The notes: generated by a model from the letters alone, not told the origin. A stretch of DNA of 64,000 nt from Bellilinea sp040754815 (GCA_040754815.1 JBFMBX010000002.1:434001-498000); one strand, 5' to 3'. Numbered from the stretch's first letter, positions 1 through 8,787 are shown. Program-made: numbers and translations.

Positions 1-2
1 TT

Positions 3-194
3 GGAAGCGGCCCAACACCCACTCTGCCGCCCACCTTCACCGTAACGGCTACATTCACCAGCACGCCTTCGCCCACTTCAACGGCAACCCGTTTACCGCC
101 CGGTTTTACCCCCCAGCCCAGTCCCACCGCCACCCGCACGTTGGACCCCAACACTGCCAGTAATTCCATTTTTCTGCCGCTGGTTAAAAAATAA
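3..194 (+). CDS. C-terminal end of a Thr/Pro-rich secreted protein (partial)
   Basis: The reading frame is open from the window edge and stops with TAA at 192-194, so only the last 63 residues are visible. Almost all of it is a Pro/Thr/Ser linker of the kind that joins extracellular domains in surface proteins. It ends in a short hydrophobic tail, SNSIFLPLVKK. I recall similar '(I/V)(Y/F)LPLV' tails on other Chloroflexi secreted proteins; that is recollection, not a search result. No catalytic domain is visible and the start lies upstream of the window. A GTP-free, non-repetitive end right after the linker suggests a stalk plus C-terminal sorting or anchoring tail rather than a truncated gene. 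Confidence 0.6.
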   Translation, partial: GSGPTPTLPPTFTVTATFTSTPSPTSTATRLPPGFTPQPSPTATRTLDPNTASNSIFLPLVKK

Positions 195-268
195 TTCATC
201 CTCAATCGTTTTTGAACCGCTGCTCAACCGCTTGACGGGCAGCGGTTTTGTGGCTATGCTTAACCTCG

Positions 269-922
269 ATGACCAGCGACACTTCCCCTGCATCGTTCTC
301 TAAACCCCCCGTTTTCTTTCGATTCGCTCTTCTCGGCATTTTCCTGCTCCTTGTTTCGGCCTGCAATCTGCCAAAACCCGGGCAAGCGCTCACCCCCACC
401 GGCGATTTTGCCAGCACCGCCGCCGCCCAAACGGTTTCTGCGCTGACCACCCAGTTCGCCCTGCTGGCAACCACTACCCCTCAACCAGCCGGGGCAACAC
501 CTTCATTTTCAAGTCCTTCACCTTCCGTGGCGGTCACGGAGAACGCTCCTCCCTGTGAACGCGCCGAATTTGTCAGCGATGTCACCGTGCCGGATGGCAC
601 TGAGTTTTCGCCGGGGCAAACCTTTATCAAGACATGGCGTCTGAAAAACACCGGCTCCTGCACGTGGACGACCAGTTATCGCGTTGTGTTCGAATCGGGG
701 AACGCCCTGGGTGCCCCTCCCAGTTTTAACCTGCCCGTCAGTGTCCCACCCGAAGGACTGGTGGATATTTCGGTCAACATGAAAGCGCCGGATCAGCCGC
801 GCGAGTACGAAAGTTACTGGAAACTGCAGAACCCAATGGGGGTCATTTTCGGTTTGGGCAGTGAAGGTGACAAAGCCTTTTGGGTGAAGATCAAGGTAGT
901 CTCGGCAACTCCCACGCCTTAG
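269..922 (+). CDS. Lipoprotein with an NBR1-type Ig-like domain
   Basis: A 217-residue exported lipoprotein. The N-terminus has a hydrophobic segment ending in a lipobox (LLVSAC). A Thr/Ala/Pro-rich linker follows, then from about residue 100 a single Ig-like domain of the N_BRCA1_IG (NBR1) class. Its hallmarks are visible: FSPGQTFIKTWRLKNTG, CTWTTSYRVVF and the late PREYESYWKLQNP. In bacteria this domain is common on Chloroflexi surface proteins and is thought to be structural or protein-binding. No enzyme domain is present. A TTG 21 bases upstream would extend the frame, but the ATG at 269 gives a normal signal peptide. No strong SD is visible for either. It is probably monocistronic, since the next gene is on the other strand. 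Confidence 0.8.
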   Translation: MTSDTSPASFSKPPVFFRFALLGIFLLLVSACNLPKPGQALTPTGDFASTAAAQTVSALTTQFALLATTTPQPAGATPSFSSPSPSVAVTENAPPCERAEFVSDVTVPDGTEFSPGQTFIKTWRLKNTGSCTWTTSYRVVFESGNALGAPPSFNLPVSVPPEGLVDISVNMKAPDQPREYESYWKLQNPMGVIFGLGSEGDKAFWVKIKVVSATPTP

Positions 923-1047
923 ATCGAATCGGTAAATTTCTACCTGAATTCAAGGTCAGGTAATTGCACGGTTTGATCCTTTCGTGCGAGCGTGGAAGTC
1001 TCCCATAAATCCAAATGACAGACAGGACAGAGGCTTTATCCAGTTTA

Positions 1048-1074
1048 TAAGGGTGATGATTGCTGTCACCCGCA
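1048..1074 (-). terminator. Probable terminator of the LamG protein gene
   Basis: Inverted repeat GGGTGA (1051-1056) and TCACCC (1066-1071) lies just after the stop codon at 1081. On the minus strand it is followed by TTATAAAC, a weak U tract. Confidence 0.45.
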
Positions 1075-1080
1075 CCAACT

Positions 1081-2463
1081 TCAAGGACTGGTCGTTTGCG
1101 TTTCTGTCGGCACCACCGTATCCGTCACAGCCGGGGATGGCGAGGGGGTAAAGGTTGGAAGGGGCGTTGGAGTGAATGTTTCCGTCTCCATTGGAATTTG
1201 CGTAGGCGTGCGCGTTGGCGAAGCCGTAAACGTAGGCCATGGGGTTCGCGTCGGGCGTGGTGTTCTCGTCGGCGTTATGGTGGGCGGCAGAGGGGTTGGC
1301 GAAGCCGTGAAGGTAGGCCGTGGCGTGCGGGTTGGAGAAGGCGTTCTCGTCGGCGTTATGGTGGGCGGCAGAGGGGTTGGCGAAGCCGTAAAGGTAGGCC
1401 GCGGCGTGCGCGTCGGTGGAGGCGTTCTCGTTGGGGTGTTGGTTGCCGCGGCGGAGGTTGGGGTGAGGCTGCCCGCTGGCGTGGGCGATTCGGTCAGGAT
1501 GGGTGTGGCGGTCGGCGGAAGAGGAGAGGCCGAAGGAGTACTGGTCATTGTACCGGTGACGGTAGGCGTGAGCGTAGGAGGAGGATTATCCAAAGCACCG
1601 GAGATTACCCACAGAGGAGGTGTGCCGTTGCCGGGAACGATATTTGTTCCGTCCATCAACTGACCGGTTTTCCCGTGGCCGCTGTCGTCAGTGAGGGTCA
1701 GGCCTTCACCGTTGGACATTTTGTAATAAGCAACCAGTCCGGCTTCTGCACCGGTCAGTTCGCTCATCATCGTATCCTGGATTTCCTGCTGGCTCAGAGC
1801 GGTTGAATAAATCCGCAATTCGTCAATCTGACCCTGAAATCCCCAAAAACTGTGGTTTTGATTCTGGTTGTCCGCCTTGATCATCCCGCCGAAATACAAA
1901 ACAGGTTGAGCAGGCGGCTGGGCCGTGCCAATACAATTGACCGACCCGACCAGATTTCCATTTTTATAGGCAGAAAGATAGCCGTTTCCATGAACAAGGG
2001 CAATGTGCATCCATTCATTCAAGGTGTAATTGAACTGGATGAGACGGATTGGAGAAGTGGGTGGATAGGTACTGGGGTTCGCCGGATCAAAACAGGCCAT
2101 CCACACCCACATTTGAGTCGGCCCGCGGCTAATGCCCCACCAGCGGGCAAAATCGCCAAAGATATTATCACATTGGGCCGGTTCAATGCGGGGAATGCCG
2201 TTGATGACCGAACAATCCGCCACGCCTTCCGGTTTAACCCACAAACTCACCGTTTTGGTGTAAACCCATCCATCATCCGGGAACAAAGACACGGTACTGC
2301 CCAAGCTGACCATATCATCCACGCCATCGAATGAGAGAGCAAATCCCGCCAGTCCTTCCGCTCGCACTGCCAGCTGGGGAGCGAAACCAACCGCCATTAC
2401 ACCAGTTGCGAGGATAAAGATAAATGCTACGATAAATTGTCGAAAACCAGTGCGAGTGACCAT
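1081..2463 (-). CDS. Secreted LamG (concanavalin A-like) domain protein with Thr/Pro repeat tail
   Basis: A 460-residue secreted protein. Residues 1 to about 35 form a signal peptide ending near VRA. A LamG/concanavalin-A-like jelly-roll domain follows (about 37-240), recognisable by LSFDGVDDMVSLGS, VSLWVKPEG, WMHIALVHGNGYLSAYKNGNLVG and the closing GQIDELRIYSTALSQQEIQ. From about residue 290 the chain is a Thr/Pro/Ser-rich stalk with a 27-residue period. LamG modules bind glycans or proteins, so a role in adhesion or polymer binding is plausible but not shown. There is no C-terminal membrane anchor or LPXTG motif. The start ATG at 2463 has a purine-rich GGGGAAAG about 10 bases upstream. A hairpin follows the stop. 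Confidence 0.8.
   Translation of the reverse strand: MVTRTGFRQFIVAFIFILATGVMAVGFAPQLAVRAEGLAGFALSFDGVDDMVSLGSTVSLFPDDGWVYTKTVSLWVKPEGVADCSVINGIPRIEPAQCDNIFGDFARWWGISRGPTQMWVWMACFDPANPSTYPPTSPIRLIQFNYTLNEWMHIALVHGNGYLSAYKNGNLVGSVNCIGTAQPPAQPVLYFGGMIKADNQNQNHSFWGFQGQIDELRIYSTALSQQEIQDTMMSELTGAEAGLVAYYKMSNGEGLTLTDDSGHGKTGQLMDGTNIVPGNGTPPLWVISGALDNPPPTLTPTVTGTMTSTPSASPLPPTATPILTESPTPAGSLTPTSAAATNTPTRTPPPTRTPRPTFTASPTPLPPTITPTRTPSPTRTPRPTFTASPTPLPPTITPTRTPRPTRTPWPTFTASPTRTPTQIPMETETFTPTPLPTFTPSPSPAVTDTVVPTETQTTSP
1200..1440 (-). repeat. 81-bp in-frame tandem repeat encoding a Thr/Pro stalk
   Basis: The block beginning GTTCTCGTCGGCGTTATGG at 1262 recurs at 1343, exactly 81 bases (27 codons) later. 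A diverged partial copy lies on each side. Each unit encodes Pro/Thr-rich sequence with the core RPTFTASPTPLPPTITPTRT. The near-identity of the two central copies at DNA level suggests recent expansion by slippage or recombination. Confidence 0.85.
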
Positions 2464-2734
2464 CTTTTTACACTTTCCCCTTTATCGAAAAGGATTACGC
2501 CAGCATCTTTGAAAAGTAAGGAAGTTGCCTCCCCCTGCCAAACCGATATTCGGAACACTGACCGGCCTGCTACCGGCTGGAAAACCCTGCTCTGCCTTCT
2601 CAATAAGGTCTTTACTTGATGAGGTTATAAAGGCAGAACATTCAAGTAATTATTAATAATTTCTATCAAAATAATCGAAATAATAATACTGGAAATTTCG
2701 CGTTTTATTCTTTATAACTTTTTTATAGTTTGAT
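2464..2734. other. AT-rich intergenic region upstream of the LamG gene
   Basis: This is 271 bases between two minus-strand genes. The segment 2640-2735 is very AT-rich and probably holds promoter or UP-type sequence. On the minus strand, 2520-2600 contains several short inverted repeats (for example around CCGATATTCGG at 2541-2551) that could fold in a leader. I do not recognise any riboswitch class. Confidence 0.3.
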
Positions 2735-4054
2735 TTACTCGACCGGTTTCTTGCGACGCCGCCGGCTTAATAATACACTCACCACCAGCACTCCACCCAG
2801 CAGAATTAATCCGCCTTCGATCAGATTAAAAGGGGTCATACCCCTGTTAGTCGATTCATCCGTGCTTTCCACAACTAAAAACTTTTCCGTTGGATATAAA
2901 GGTGTAGATGTAGAAGGCACGGAGGTAATTTCCATACTGGATTTTGGCGTTTCCGCAGGAGGGGGAAGCGATGCCGTCGGCGGTTCGTTGATTGCTCTGG
3001 TTATCGTCGGAACAGCCTTTACCCCCTGTGATAAAAACCAACCGCGTGCAAGGGTATCCGTGCTGAAAAAATCCCACATGAGTTGAGCCACTTTTTCAGC
3101 ACCCTGTTCAGAGGGATGGGTGCAATCCGCTCTCATATCGCCGGCCAGCCAGAGAAAACCATCTTTTCGGGGATTCTCCCCATCGGCCCACAGATACGGC
3201 CCCCAGGAAAGAAAAGGTGCCTTGACTTCCCCCTTCTGAGGGTCGTAATTCAAAGCCGCGTCTCCGGCAATCTGTTTTTCGATCAGCCATTTCACTGCAA
3301 AACCGGTCTCATAAGCCAGCGGCTCCGGACTCAGACCCCGCCAATAGGTGTACGAGCGGGTGCGGCTGGAAAGAAAAACCAGTTTCAGATTGGGAAATTT
3401 TTGCTTCAAATGCTGGACAATCACTTCCAGATCGGCCTGCAGGGCCTGCGCCTTTTGCGGAAATTCACCGCCGCCGGTTTGAGTTAATTTGACCCACGCC
3501 GCCTGCACCTGCAGGGGAGAAAAACTGTATTTCGAAATCTTCCCCTCCAGTTGTTGCCATCCAATTGCCTGCGGATCAATCCATTTTTCCGATGTCAGAC
3601 CCGACAATGCGCCATTGAATAAAATTACCTGTTGATTGAACTGTGCATTTTGCTTTGCCAGCCGATTAAACGCCTCAAATTCGATGGCCGTATTCGACAT
3701 GCCAATCGAAATGAATACAATTTTTCCCTTTTCGCCGTCCAATTTCCCGTCAACCGTCAACGGTTGAATCTGATCGGCCAGCGCCAGACCGGCGGCCTCG
3801 TGCTGTGCGGGACGGGTATTGCTGCCATCCGCATACAAACCGCCCGTAAATCCGGTCGGTTTTCCATCCATCCGAATGTATTCCGCCCCGCCCAAGTCGG
3901 TCAACGCAACCGCTACCGGTTGGAACGGTCTGGAACAGATTCTGGGGGGTTCAGGAGTCTGGCCGCTGACCGGTTGAAAACTCGAACCCCAAAAAGCCAA
4001 GATGGCTGAAAAAACCATCAACAAGGTGAATATCCGGCTTTTTTTTGAAATCAC
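2735..4054 (-). CDS. Membrane-anchored SGNH-hydrolase-like exported protein
   Basis: A 439-residue exported protein. A signal peptide (residues 1 to about 31) is followed by a globular region to about residue 340, a Pro/Ser/Thr linker, a hydrophobic helix (about 411-430) and an RRRRKK cytoplasmic stop. This leaves the protein anchored with its domain outside. The globular part resembles SGNH/GDSL hydrolases: VFISIGMSNT could supply a nucleophile block, LFNGALSG an Asn/Gly block, and DCTHPSEQG matches the late Asp-x-x-His block. The first block is not canonical GDSL, so esterase activity is an inference. The start is GTG at 4054, preceded by AAAAGGAAC. A strong inverted repeat separates it from the upstream nucleotidase gene. 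Confidence 0.6.
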   Translation of the reverse strand: MISKKSRIFTLLMVFSAILAFWGSSFQPVSGQTPEPPRICSRPFQPVAVALTDLGGAEYIRMDGKPTGFTGGLYADGSNTRPAQHEAAGLALADQIQPLTVDGKLDGEKGKIVFISIGMSNTAIEFEAFNRLAKQNAQFNQQVILFNGALSGLTSEKWIDPQAIGWQQLEGKISKYSFSPLQVQAAWVKLTQTGGGEFPQKAQALQADLEVIVQHLKQKFPNLKLVFLSSRTRSYTYWRGLSPEPLAYETGFAVKWLIEKQIAGDAALNYDPQKGEVKAPFLSWGPYLWADGENPRKDGFLWLAGDMRADCTHPSEQGAEKVAQLMWDFFSTDTLARGWFLSQGVKAVPTITRAINEPPTASLPPPAETPKSSMEITSVPSTSTPLYPTEKFLVVESTDESTNRGMTPFNLIEGGLILLGGVLVVSVLLSRRRRKKPVE

Positions 4055-4072
4055 AACGCTGTTCCTTTTGAA

Positions 4073-4111
4073 GGATCACTCCCGTTATTTCTCGCTCAAC
4101 GGGAGTGATCC
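4073..4111 (-). terminator. Intercistronic hairpin, likely terminator after the nucleotidase gene
   Basis: A perfect 14-bp inverted repeat, GGATCACTCCCGTT (4073-4086) and AACGGGAGTGATCC (4098-4111), has an 11-base loop. It lies between the nucleotidase stop (4162) and the next start (4054). The U tract is poor (TTCAAAAGG), so it may stabilise mRNA rather than fully terminate. Confidence 0.6.
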
Positions 4112-4161
4112 AGATTCAACATACTGTAATGAACGAAATTTCCAACATCTGCCTTTCAAAG

Positions 4162-5970
4162 TCAGGGCAAACGCGTTATGCGCCCTTCTCCGCCTTCGGG
4201 ATATTCGGCAGCAGTGATGATCCCTCCCAGTCCAAATTCAATGTAATTTCGCAGGGATTGCTGGTAAGTTACCCCCACCGTTGTAAAGGGAAGCCCGCGG
4301 AAGGGGTATTGGTCGCCACTGCGCGCCAGAAAATCAATGGTGGCAACGGTCAAAGCCGGGCCGGGTATGACACTACCGCCCACAACAAGGGGCGTGCCAT
4401 CATCCAGAAACACATCCACCACCCGCGAACCAACCGTCACGACATTGCCATCTCCATCCAGCACCTGAGCCGTTCCGGCAGGATCCCATGTGAACCGAAA
4501 ACCAGCAATCTGAGCAAAACGGCCATCTCCAAATTCCACCCGTGAAACGGCATTTTCAAGGATTTCTTTGAATTGTTCTCGCGATACCCCTTCGACAATG
4601 GAAACAAAGTTGGGGAAGGGAAGAATGGAGAAGGTAGTCAGTTCAGTGATGCTGCCGGCTGGAATGATGGAATTATTACGGATACCGCCGCCGTTTTGTA
4701 AAGCAACCTGCGGTGTACCGACTCCATACACACCGGCGAGTTCGGTTGCCTGCCAGAGCAGTGAATCGGCGGTCAGATTTCCAAGGTTGGTTTCACGGCT
4801 TCTGATATTGGTACGGGTGCCGTCCAGCGGAACTTCGCTGGAACCAACCACATTCATCGCCATGTCATTTAGGGCTGCAATCAAGGGTTCCACAACTTCC
4901 GATTGCACCACCTCGTCCGGCGGAACTGCATCCGGCTGGTTTCCACCCGCCACCCGAACCGGCCCGCTCTGGGATTCATCAATGGCAAGCAAATTTCCGG
5001 CTTTATCAAAACCTGCTACCAGTTTTCCCACATAAGCATAACTACCGGCTGTGGTCACTACCGGAACCTGAACGCCGCTGGAATCGGTTGCCCACAAAGG
5101 GTATGTACCAAAAATGCGGGTCTCATCTCCCGGCACCAGTAAATCTCCCGCATTTGCCAGCACTTCATCCCCTCCCCCGGCAATGATAATGTCAATGCCG
5201 GAGAGGTAAGGTACCATCGAAAGGTCCTCGCTGATGCTTTGCAGGTGGCTGATGAGAATGATTTTGTTGATTTTCATGGATTGAAGGTGCTGGACTTCGG
5301 CCATGATGGCTTCCACCACCATATCATTGACCACCACATTGCGAGGGCTGGAAATGTACGAAAGCATGGGTGTGGTAGCCCCAATGATGCCCACCCGCCC
5401 CGCCGGTGTTTTTACCGTTGTGCTGGAAGCAATTCGCTTTTGATTCTTCAATGCCTGTAAACGAGGTTCAGCGGAAAAATCCAGATTGACACTGAGAAAT
5501 GGCGGTTTGGAAAAGGTAAAACCTTCAATAAAATCTGCCAGCACATCCGGCCCAAAATCAAAATCATGGTTGCCAATCGCGATGGCATTGTAACCAATCA
5601 GATCCATTGCAATCGTATCGTAGAAAGGCACACCCTTTTCAAGGCTGATATTGAATTCTGGACCGGCCAGAAAATTATCACCTGAAGAAACCATGATGAC
5701 ACTTTGCGCTGCCGGGTGGGTAGGTGGTTTTCCATGCACTGCCTCCCATTTCAAACGATCTACCAGCGTCTTAAAGCGCGCTACTCCGCCGAAATCCTCT
5801 AACCCGCCTCCCAGATTGATCAAATCCGATTCGCCGTCATTGTTATGTAAAACAGTCAGCCAAAAGGCAACTTTTGGCTGACTGGCTTGAGCGGAAGCAT
5901 TGGGTAATACACCGGCTGCAAGCGAAAGGATGATCAGGAAAGTCAGGATATATCGGGAAATCTTTTTCAT
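4162..5970 (-). CDS. Secreted 5'-nucleotidase / metallophosphoesterase (UshA/NadN family)
   Basis: A 602-residue secreted enzyme with the two-domain layout of bacterial 5'-nucleotidases: an N-terminal dinuclear metallophosphoesterase and a C-terminal substrate-binding domain. The signal peptide is residues 1-27 (ending NASA). Metal-site motifs are LHNNDGE (41-47), SSGDNF (95-100), GNHDFDFG (133-140) and later LISHLQS. The C-terminal part carries LGNLTADSLLW and LQNGGGIRN, typical of the nucleotide-binding half. It probably dephosphorylates nucleotides or related phosphoesters outside the membrane; exact substrate unknown. I chose ATG 5970 because GGAGG lies at the right distance (5976-5980) and a signal peptide follows at once. 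An upstream in-frame start would add 27 unlikely residues. Confidence 0.88.
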   Translation of the reverse strand: MKKISRYILTFLIILSLAAGVLPNASAQASQPKVAFWLTVLHNNDGESDLINLGGGLEDFGGVARFKTLVDRLKWEAVHGKPPTHPAAQSVIMVSSGDNFLAGPEFNISLEKGVPFYDTIAMDLIGYNAIAIGNHDFDFGPDVLADFIEGFTFSKPPFLSVNLDFSAEPRLQALKNQKRIASSTTVKTPAGRVGIIGATTPMLSYISSPRNVVVNDMVVEAIMAEVQHLQSMKINKIILISHLQSISEDLSMVPYLSGIDIIIAGGGDEVLANAGDLLVPGDETRIFGTYPLWATDSSGVQVPVVTTAGSYAYVGKLVAGFDKAGNLLAIDESQSGPVRVAGGNQPDAVPPDEVVQSEVVEPLIAALNDMAMNVVGSSEVPLDGTRTNIRSRETNLGNLTADSLLWQATELAGVYGVGTPQVALQNGGGIRNNSIIPAGSITELTTFSILPFPNFVSIVEGVSREQFKEILENAVSRVEFGDGRFAQIAGFRFTWDPAGTAQVLDGDGNVVTVGSRVVDVFLDDGTPLVVGGSVIPGPALTVATIDFLARSGDQYPFRGLPFTTVGVTYQQSLRNYIEFGLGGIITAAEYPEGGEGRITRLP

Positions 5971-6253
5971 TTTTTCCTCCAGAAGCAGGTAACAAAATTT
6001 TGAAAACCGATTGGCAGAAATCAACATCCGCAATGTTCCAGAAGTTAGCATATTTCAATATATTGATTTCTTTTATTGATTATATCAAAATTAGGTACAA
6101 GGCGATATAAATTTAACCCGTCCTTAAAATACTCACCAAACCACCCATTGACCGTTATAATCAAGTTGAGGATTGTGAAATGGATTAAAGTCCTCTTTGT
6201 TCCGTGTACGATGATTGGTTGACTGTAAGAGTATTTTCTAAAGGCAGAACCTG

Positions 6254-7504
6254 ATGAATCCTCTTAAATCCGCCACCCGTGTCGCGCTTGCATCGGATCA
6301 GGCCATTTACCGCAAAGGGCTTGCCTCTTTGATTATGACGATCAAGGGCTTTCAAATCGTCGGTGAAGCCCAAAGTGTCGTGGAAATCGTTGAATTATGT
6401 AAATTGACCCAACCGACACTGGTTCTGCTGGATTTCAAAAACTCGGCTGAACAGGCTCACCACATCGTCAGTGAAATTCACAATCTCTGGCCGGCGATGA
6501 AAATTATCTTACTGCTCGACTGCCCCGAAGAAACGCTGCCGCTAGACGATTTTGGATCAATTCCCCTCTATCTTTTTTCTCGCGATGTAAATGAAGATGA
6601 ATTCAGGGCGGCTTTGCTGCAGGTTGAGCGCGAGCCCTCTCCTCAGCCGGTAACGGAAGAAATGCCTCATCCCATCTTCAGCCACACTTCCCCCCTCGAA
6701 ACCGAAGAGGATGTGGAGAAAGCCCTGAAAACAGCCCGCTCATCATCAAAGGTCAATGAAGAATTCACCAATCGGGAACTGGAAATGGCGGGCAAGATTC
6801 AAGCCGATATTCTGCCGGAAGAAGCCCCGCAACTGGCTGGCTGGGAAATTGTCACTGCGCTGGAGCCCGCCCGTGAAACCTCCGGCGATTTTTATGACTT
6901 CATTCCTCTTTCCAATCACAAGATGGGTTTTGTCATCGCCGATGTCTCGGACAAAGGGATGGGCGCGGCTCTGTTCATGGCGCTCAGCAGTACCCTTTTC
7001 CGGACTTATGCCGTGCGCTTTCCCACGCTGCCAGCCATTACGATGAGCGCGGTCAGCGAACGGATCCTTTCCGATACGCGCGGTAACATGTTCGTTACGG
7101 CGTTTTTTGGCATTCTCGAGCCGCTGACCGGGCGGTTGACTTTCGCCAACGCCGGTCATCCCCCCGGTTTTCTCATCAGCACCTCCGGCAAAGGGAAAAT
7201 TTCCCTCACCGAGTTGAAAACCACCGGTATGGCGCTGGGCGTTTCCGATCAGGCCCGCTGGACGCAAAAAATTGTCCGCATTTCTGAGGGCGATTTGTTA
7301 ATTCTCTATACCGACGGTATCACCGAAGCCCAAAACGAGCGCGGCGACTTTTTCGGCGAAGACCGTTTGCTCGATGTGGCACTGGCATACGCCGGTCACC
7401 CGGCCGCCGAAGTCCACCGCGCCATTCTGAACGAAGTGCATCACTTCGTTGGCAATGCCCGCCGTTCGGATGATATCGCTTTGATTGTGGTACGCCGCCA
7501 GTAA
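6254..7504 (+). CDS. RsbU/SpoIIE-type PP2C phosphatase with a degenerate receiver domain
   Basis: A 416-residue cytoplasmic regulator. Residues 6-125 fold like a response-regulator receiver, with D60 in LVLLDFK at the phosphoacceptor position. The usual double acid is reduced to SD (14-15), and the conserved Thr and Lys positions read LLLD and LFSRD, so the receiver is probably not phosphorylated normally. From about residue 175 it is a SpoIIE/PP2C serine phosphatase: ASGDFYDF-like (TSGDFYDFIPL), ADVSDKGMGAALFM, FANAGHPPGFL, LYTDGITEAQN and RSDDIALIVV. Such enzymes dephosphorylate anti-sigma-factor antagonists. No partner STAS protein or anti-sigma kinase gene is nearby. It is convergent with the next gene, with 22 bases between stops. 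Confidence 0.85.
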   Translation: MNPLKSATRVALASDQAIYRKGLASLIMTIKGFQIVGEAQSVVEIVELCKLTQPTLVLLDFKNSAEQAHHIVSEIHNLWPAMKIILLLDCPEETLPLDDFGSIPLYLFSRDVNEDEFRAALLQVEREPSPQPVTEEMPHPIFSHTSPLETEEDVEKALKTARSSSKVNEEFTNRELEMAGKIQADILPEEAPQLAGWEIVTALEPARETSGDFYDFIPLSNHKMGFVIADVSDKGMGAALFMALSSTLFRTYAVRFPTLPAITMSAVSERILSDTRGNMFVTAFFGILEPLTGRLTFANAGHPPGFLISTSGKGKISLTELKTTGMALGVSDQARWTQKIVRISEGDLLILYTDGITEAQNERGDFFGEDRLLDVALAYAGHPAAEVHRAILNEVHHFVGNARRSDDIALIVVRRQ

Positions 7505-7526
7505 ATTGCCGCACCCAAACCCATGA

Positions 7527-8402
7527 CTAAATGGACTTTCCAGCCGCTCTGGCGCGCTCCAAAACCCGCTGAGCGGCTTTGATGACCGGCGCATCCACCA
7601 TCTTCCCATCCAGCGTAAAAGCCCCCTTGCCGGCTTGCAGATGGGTTTGAGCCGCCTCGAGGACGCGCTGCGCCGCGCGGATAGCCTCATCCGAAGGGGT
7701 GAAGGCTTCCTGTACCGGCTGCACCTGATTGGGGTGGATGATTTGCTTTCCGGTAAAGCCCATCGCCGCGCCATCCATTGACTCTTGCCGCAGTCCTTCC
7801 AGATCGTGCAAATCCAGCCAGACCATGTCCATCGCCTGAATCCCAAATGCGGCCGCATGGATGACTACCGCGCTACGCGCAAATAACAATTCCTTCCCCT
7901 CGCGGCTGCGTACTGCACCAATGCTGGCCGCAAAATCCTCCGCACCAAAGATCAATGCCTGTAACCGTGCATCCGCCGCACAGATTTCCCGCAAATTGAG
8001 CAGCGCTTGTGGAGTTTCAATCAGCACCAGCAGTGCAATTGAGCCGCTCTTCCAGCCCTGTGCTTGCTCTGCGGCGGCAATCTGCCGGCAAATCCAGCGC
8101 ACATCTTCCACTCCCTCAATTTTTGGCAGAACGATACCATCCGGCTGAGCCGGTAATACCGCCTTCAGGTCTTCTTCTTCCAATCCCGAACCGCGGGGGT
8201 TAATCCGCACCAGCCGCTCAGAACGGCCAAAATCAACCGAAGAAAGGGCTCGAGCGATATTTTCCCGTGCGGCCGACTTGCGGTTGAATGCCACACCGTC
8301 CTCAATATCCAGACAGACGCTGTCCACTCCCAATCCGGCCGCTTTTTGAATTTTACGCTCGTCATCGGCCGGCACATATAACATGGCTCGTCTGGCAGGC
8401 AT
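7527..8402 (-). CDS. HpcH/HpaI aldolase-family lyase (CitE-like)
   Basis: A 291-residue TIM-barrel protein of the HpcH/HpaI/CitE family, which cleaves or forms C-C bonds in acyl-CoA thioesters such as citryl-, malyl- or citramalyl-CoA. Visible features are RAMLYVPADDERKIQKA, VCLDIEDGVAFNRKSAARENI, RINPRGSG, IVLPKIEGVEDV, LLVLIETPQALLN and IFGAEDFAASIG (metal-binding Glu and Asp). The substrate cannot be told from sequence. It lacks CitD and CitF neighbours, so it is not a citrate lyase beta chain in the classical sense. The start ATG 8402 has an excellent GGAGGAGGAG site. It follows fixX by about 100 bases on the same strand and may be co-transcribed with fixABCX, which would link the electron flow to an acyl-CoA pathway. 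Confidence 0.82.
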   Translation of the reverse strand: MPARRAMLYVPADDERKIQKAAGLGVDSVCLDIEDGVAFNRKSAARENIARALSSVDFGRSERLVRINPRGSGLEEEDLKAVLPAQPDGIVLPKIEGVEDVRWICRQIAAAEQAQGWKSGSIALLVLIETPQALLNLREICAADARLQALIFGAEDFAASIGAVRSREGKELLFARSAVVIHAAAFGIQAMDMVWLDLHDLEGLRQESMDGAAMGFTGKQIIHPNQVQPVQEAFTPSDEAIRAAQRVLEAAQTHLQAGKGAFTLDGKMVDAPVIKAAQRVLERARAAGKSI

Positions 8403-8502
8403 ATCTCCTCCTCCGCAGAGTTTCTAACTTTAATCTTGCAGGTGCAAGTTTACCAGAAAAGGCTTTATTCCTCTCGCTTGATTTTGGAAGTGAACTGTCG
8501 AA

Positions 8503-8787
8503 TCAACCCTGCCGGTAAATGATGCCGAAACTGCCGCGTGGATATTCCCAGTGTAATGCCTGCGGCGGACAGGCAACTGTGCAGGTGCCGCATTCCAGAC
8601 AACCCGCCCAATCGGCTACAATTTTCCCCTCCTGTTCGGAATAAACATTTGCCGGGCAAACGAACAGGCAGGCTCGAATTTTACATTCCGCTTCACAAAC
8701 CGCCTGATGAACCACAATGTGAGGATGATCCTCATCAAGTTCGTATTTATTATGCGCCAGTTTTTCATTAACCGATAAGGATTTCAT
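8503..8787 (-). CDS. fixX: Ferredoxin-like protein FixX
   Basis: A 94-residue 2Fe-2S/4Fe-4S-type ferredoxin-like protein that works with FixC. The cysteine pattern is CEAECKIRACLFVC followed by CLECGTCTVACPP, the canonical FixX layout. It passes electrons between the FixC flavin and the quinone pool or another carrier. The ATG at 8787 overlaps the fixC stop as ATGA, which argues for translational coupling and against an upstream start that would add seven residues. It is the last of the four fix genes. Confidence 0.93.
   Translation of the reverse strand: MKSLSVNEKLAHNKYELDEDHPHIVVHQAVCEAECKIRACLFVCPANVYSEQEGKIVADWAGCLECGTCTVACPPQALHWEYPRGSFGIIYRQG

Noticed and set aside
1200..1440. Regular repeats that could suggest a CRISPR array
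   Set aside because: The repeats are direct, contiguous and in frame within a protein stalk, with no spacers.
1060..1806. Long open frames on the plus strand opposite the LamG gene
   Set aside because: They are low-complexity Arg/Gly/Val shadows of the Thr/Pro repeat with no SD or recognisable domain.
2520..2600. Riboswitch (c-di-GMP or similar) upstream of the LamG gene
   Set aside because: There are GC-rich short stems on the minus strand, but the conserved bases of GEMM or other known classes are absent.
6746..7267. 173-codon frame opposite the RsbU-type gene
   Set aside because: It is antisense to a well-supported conserved enzyme and shows no family features.
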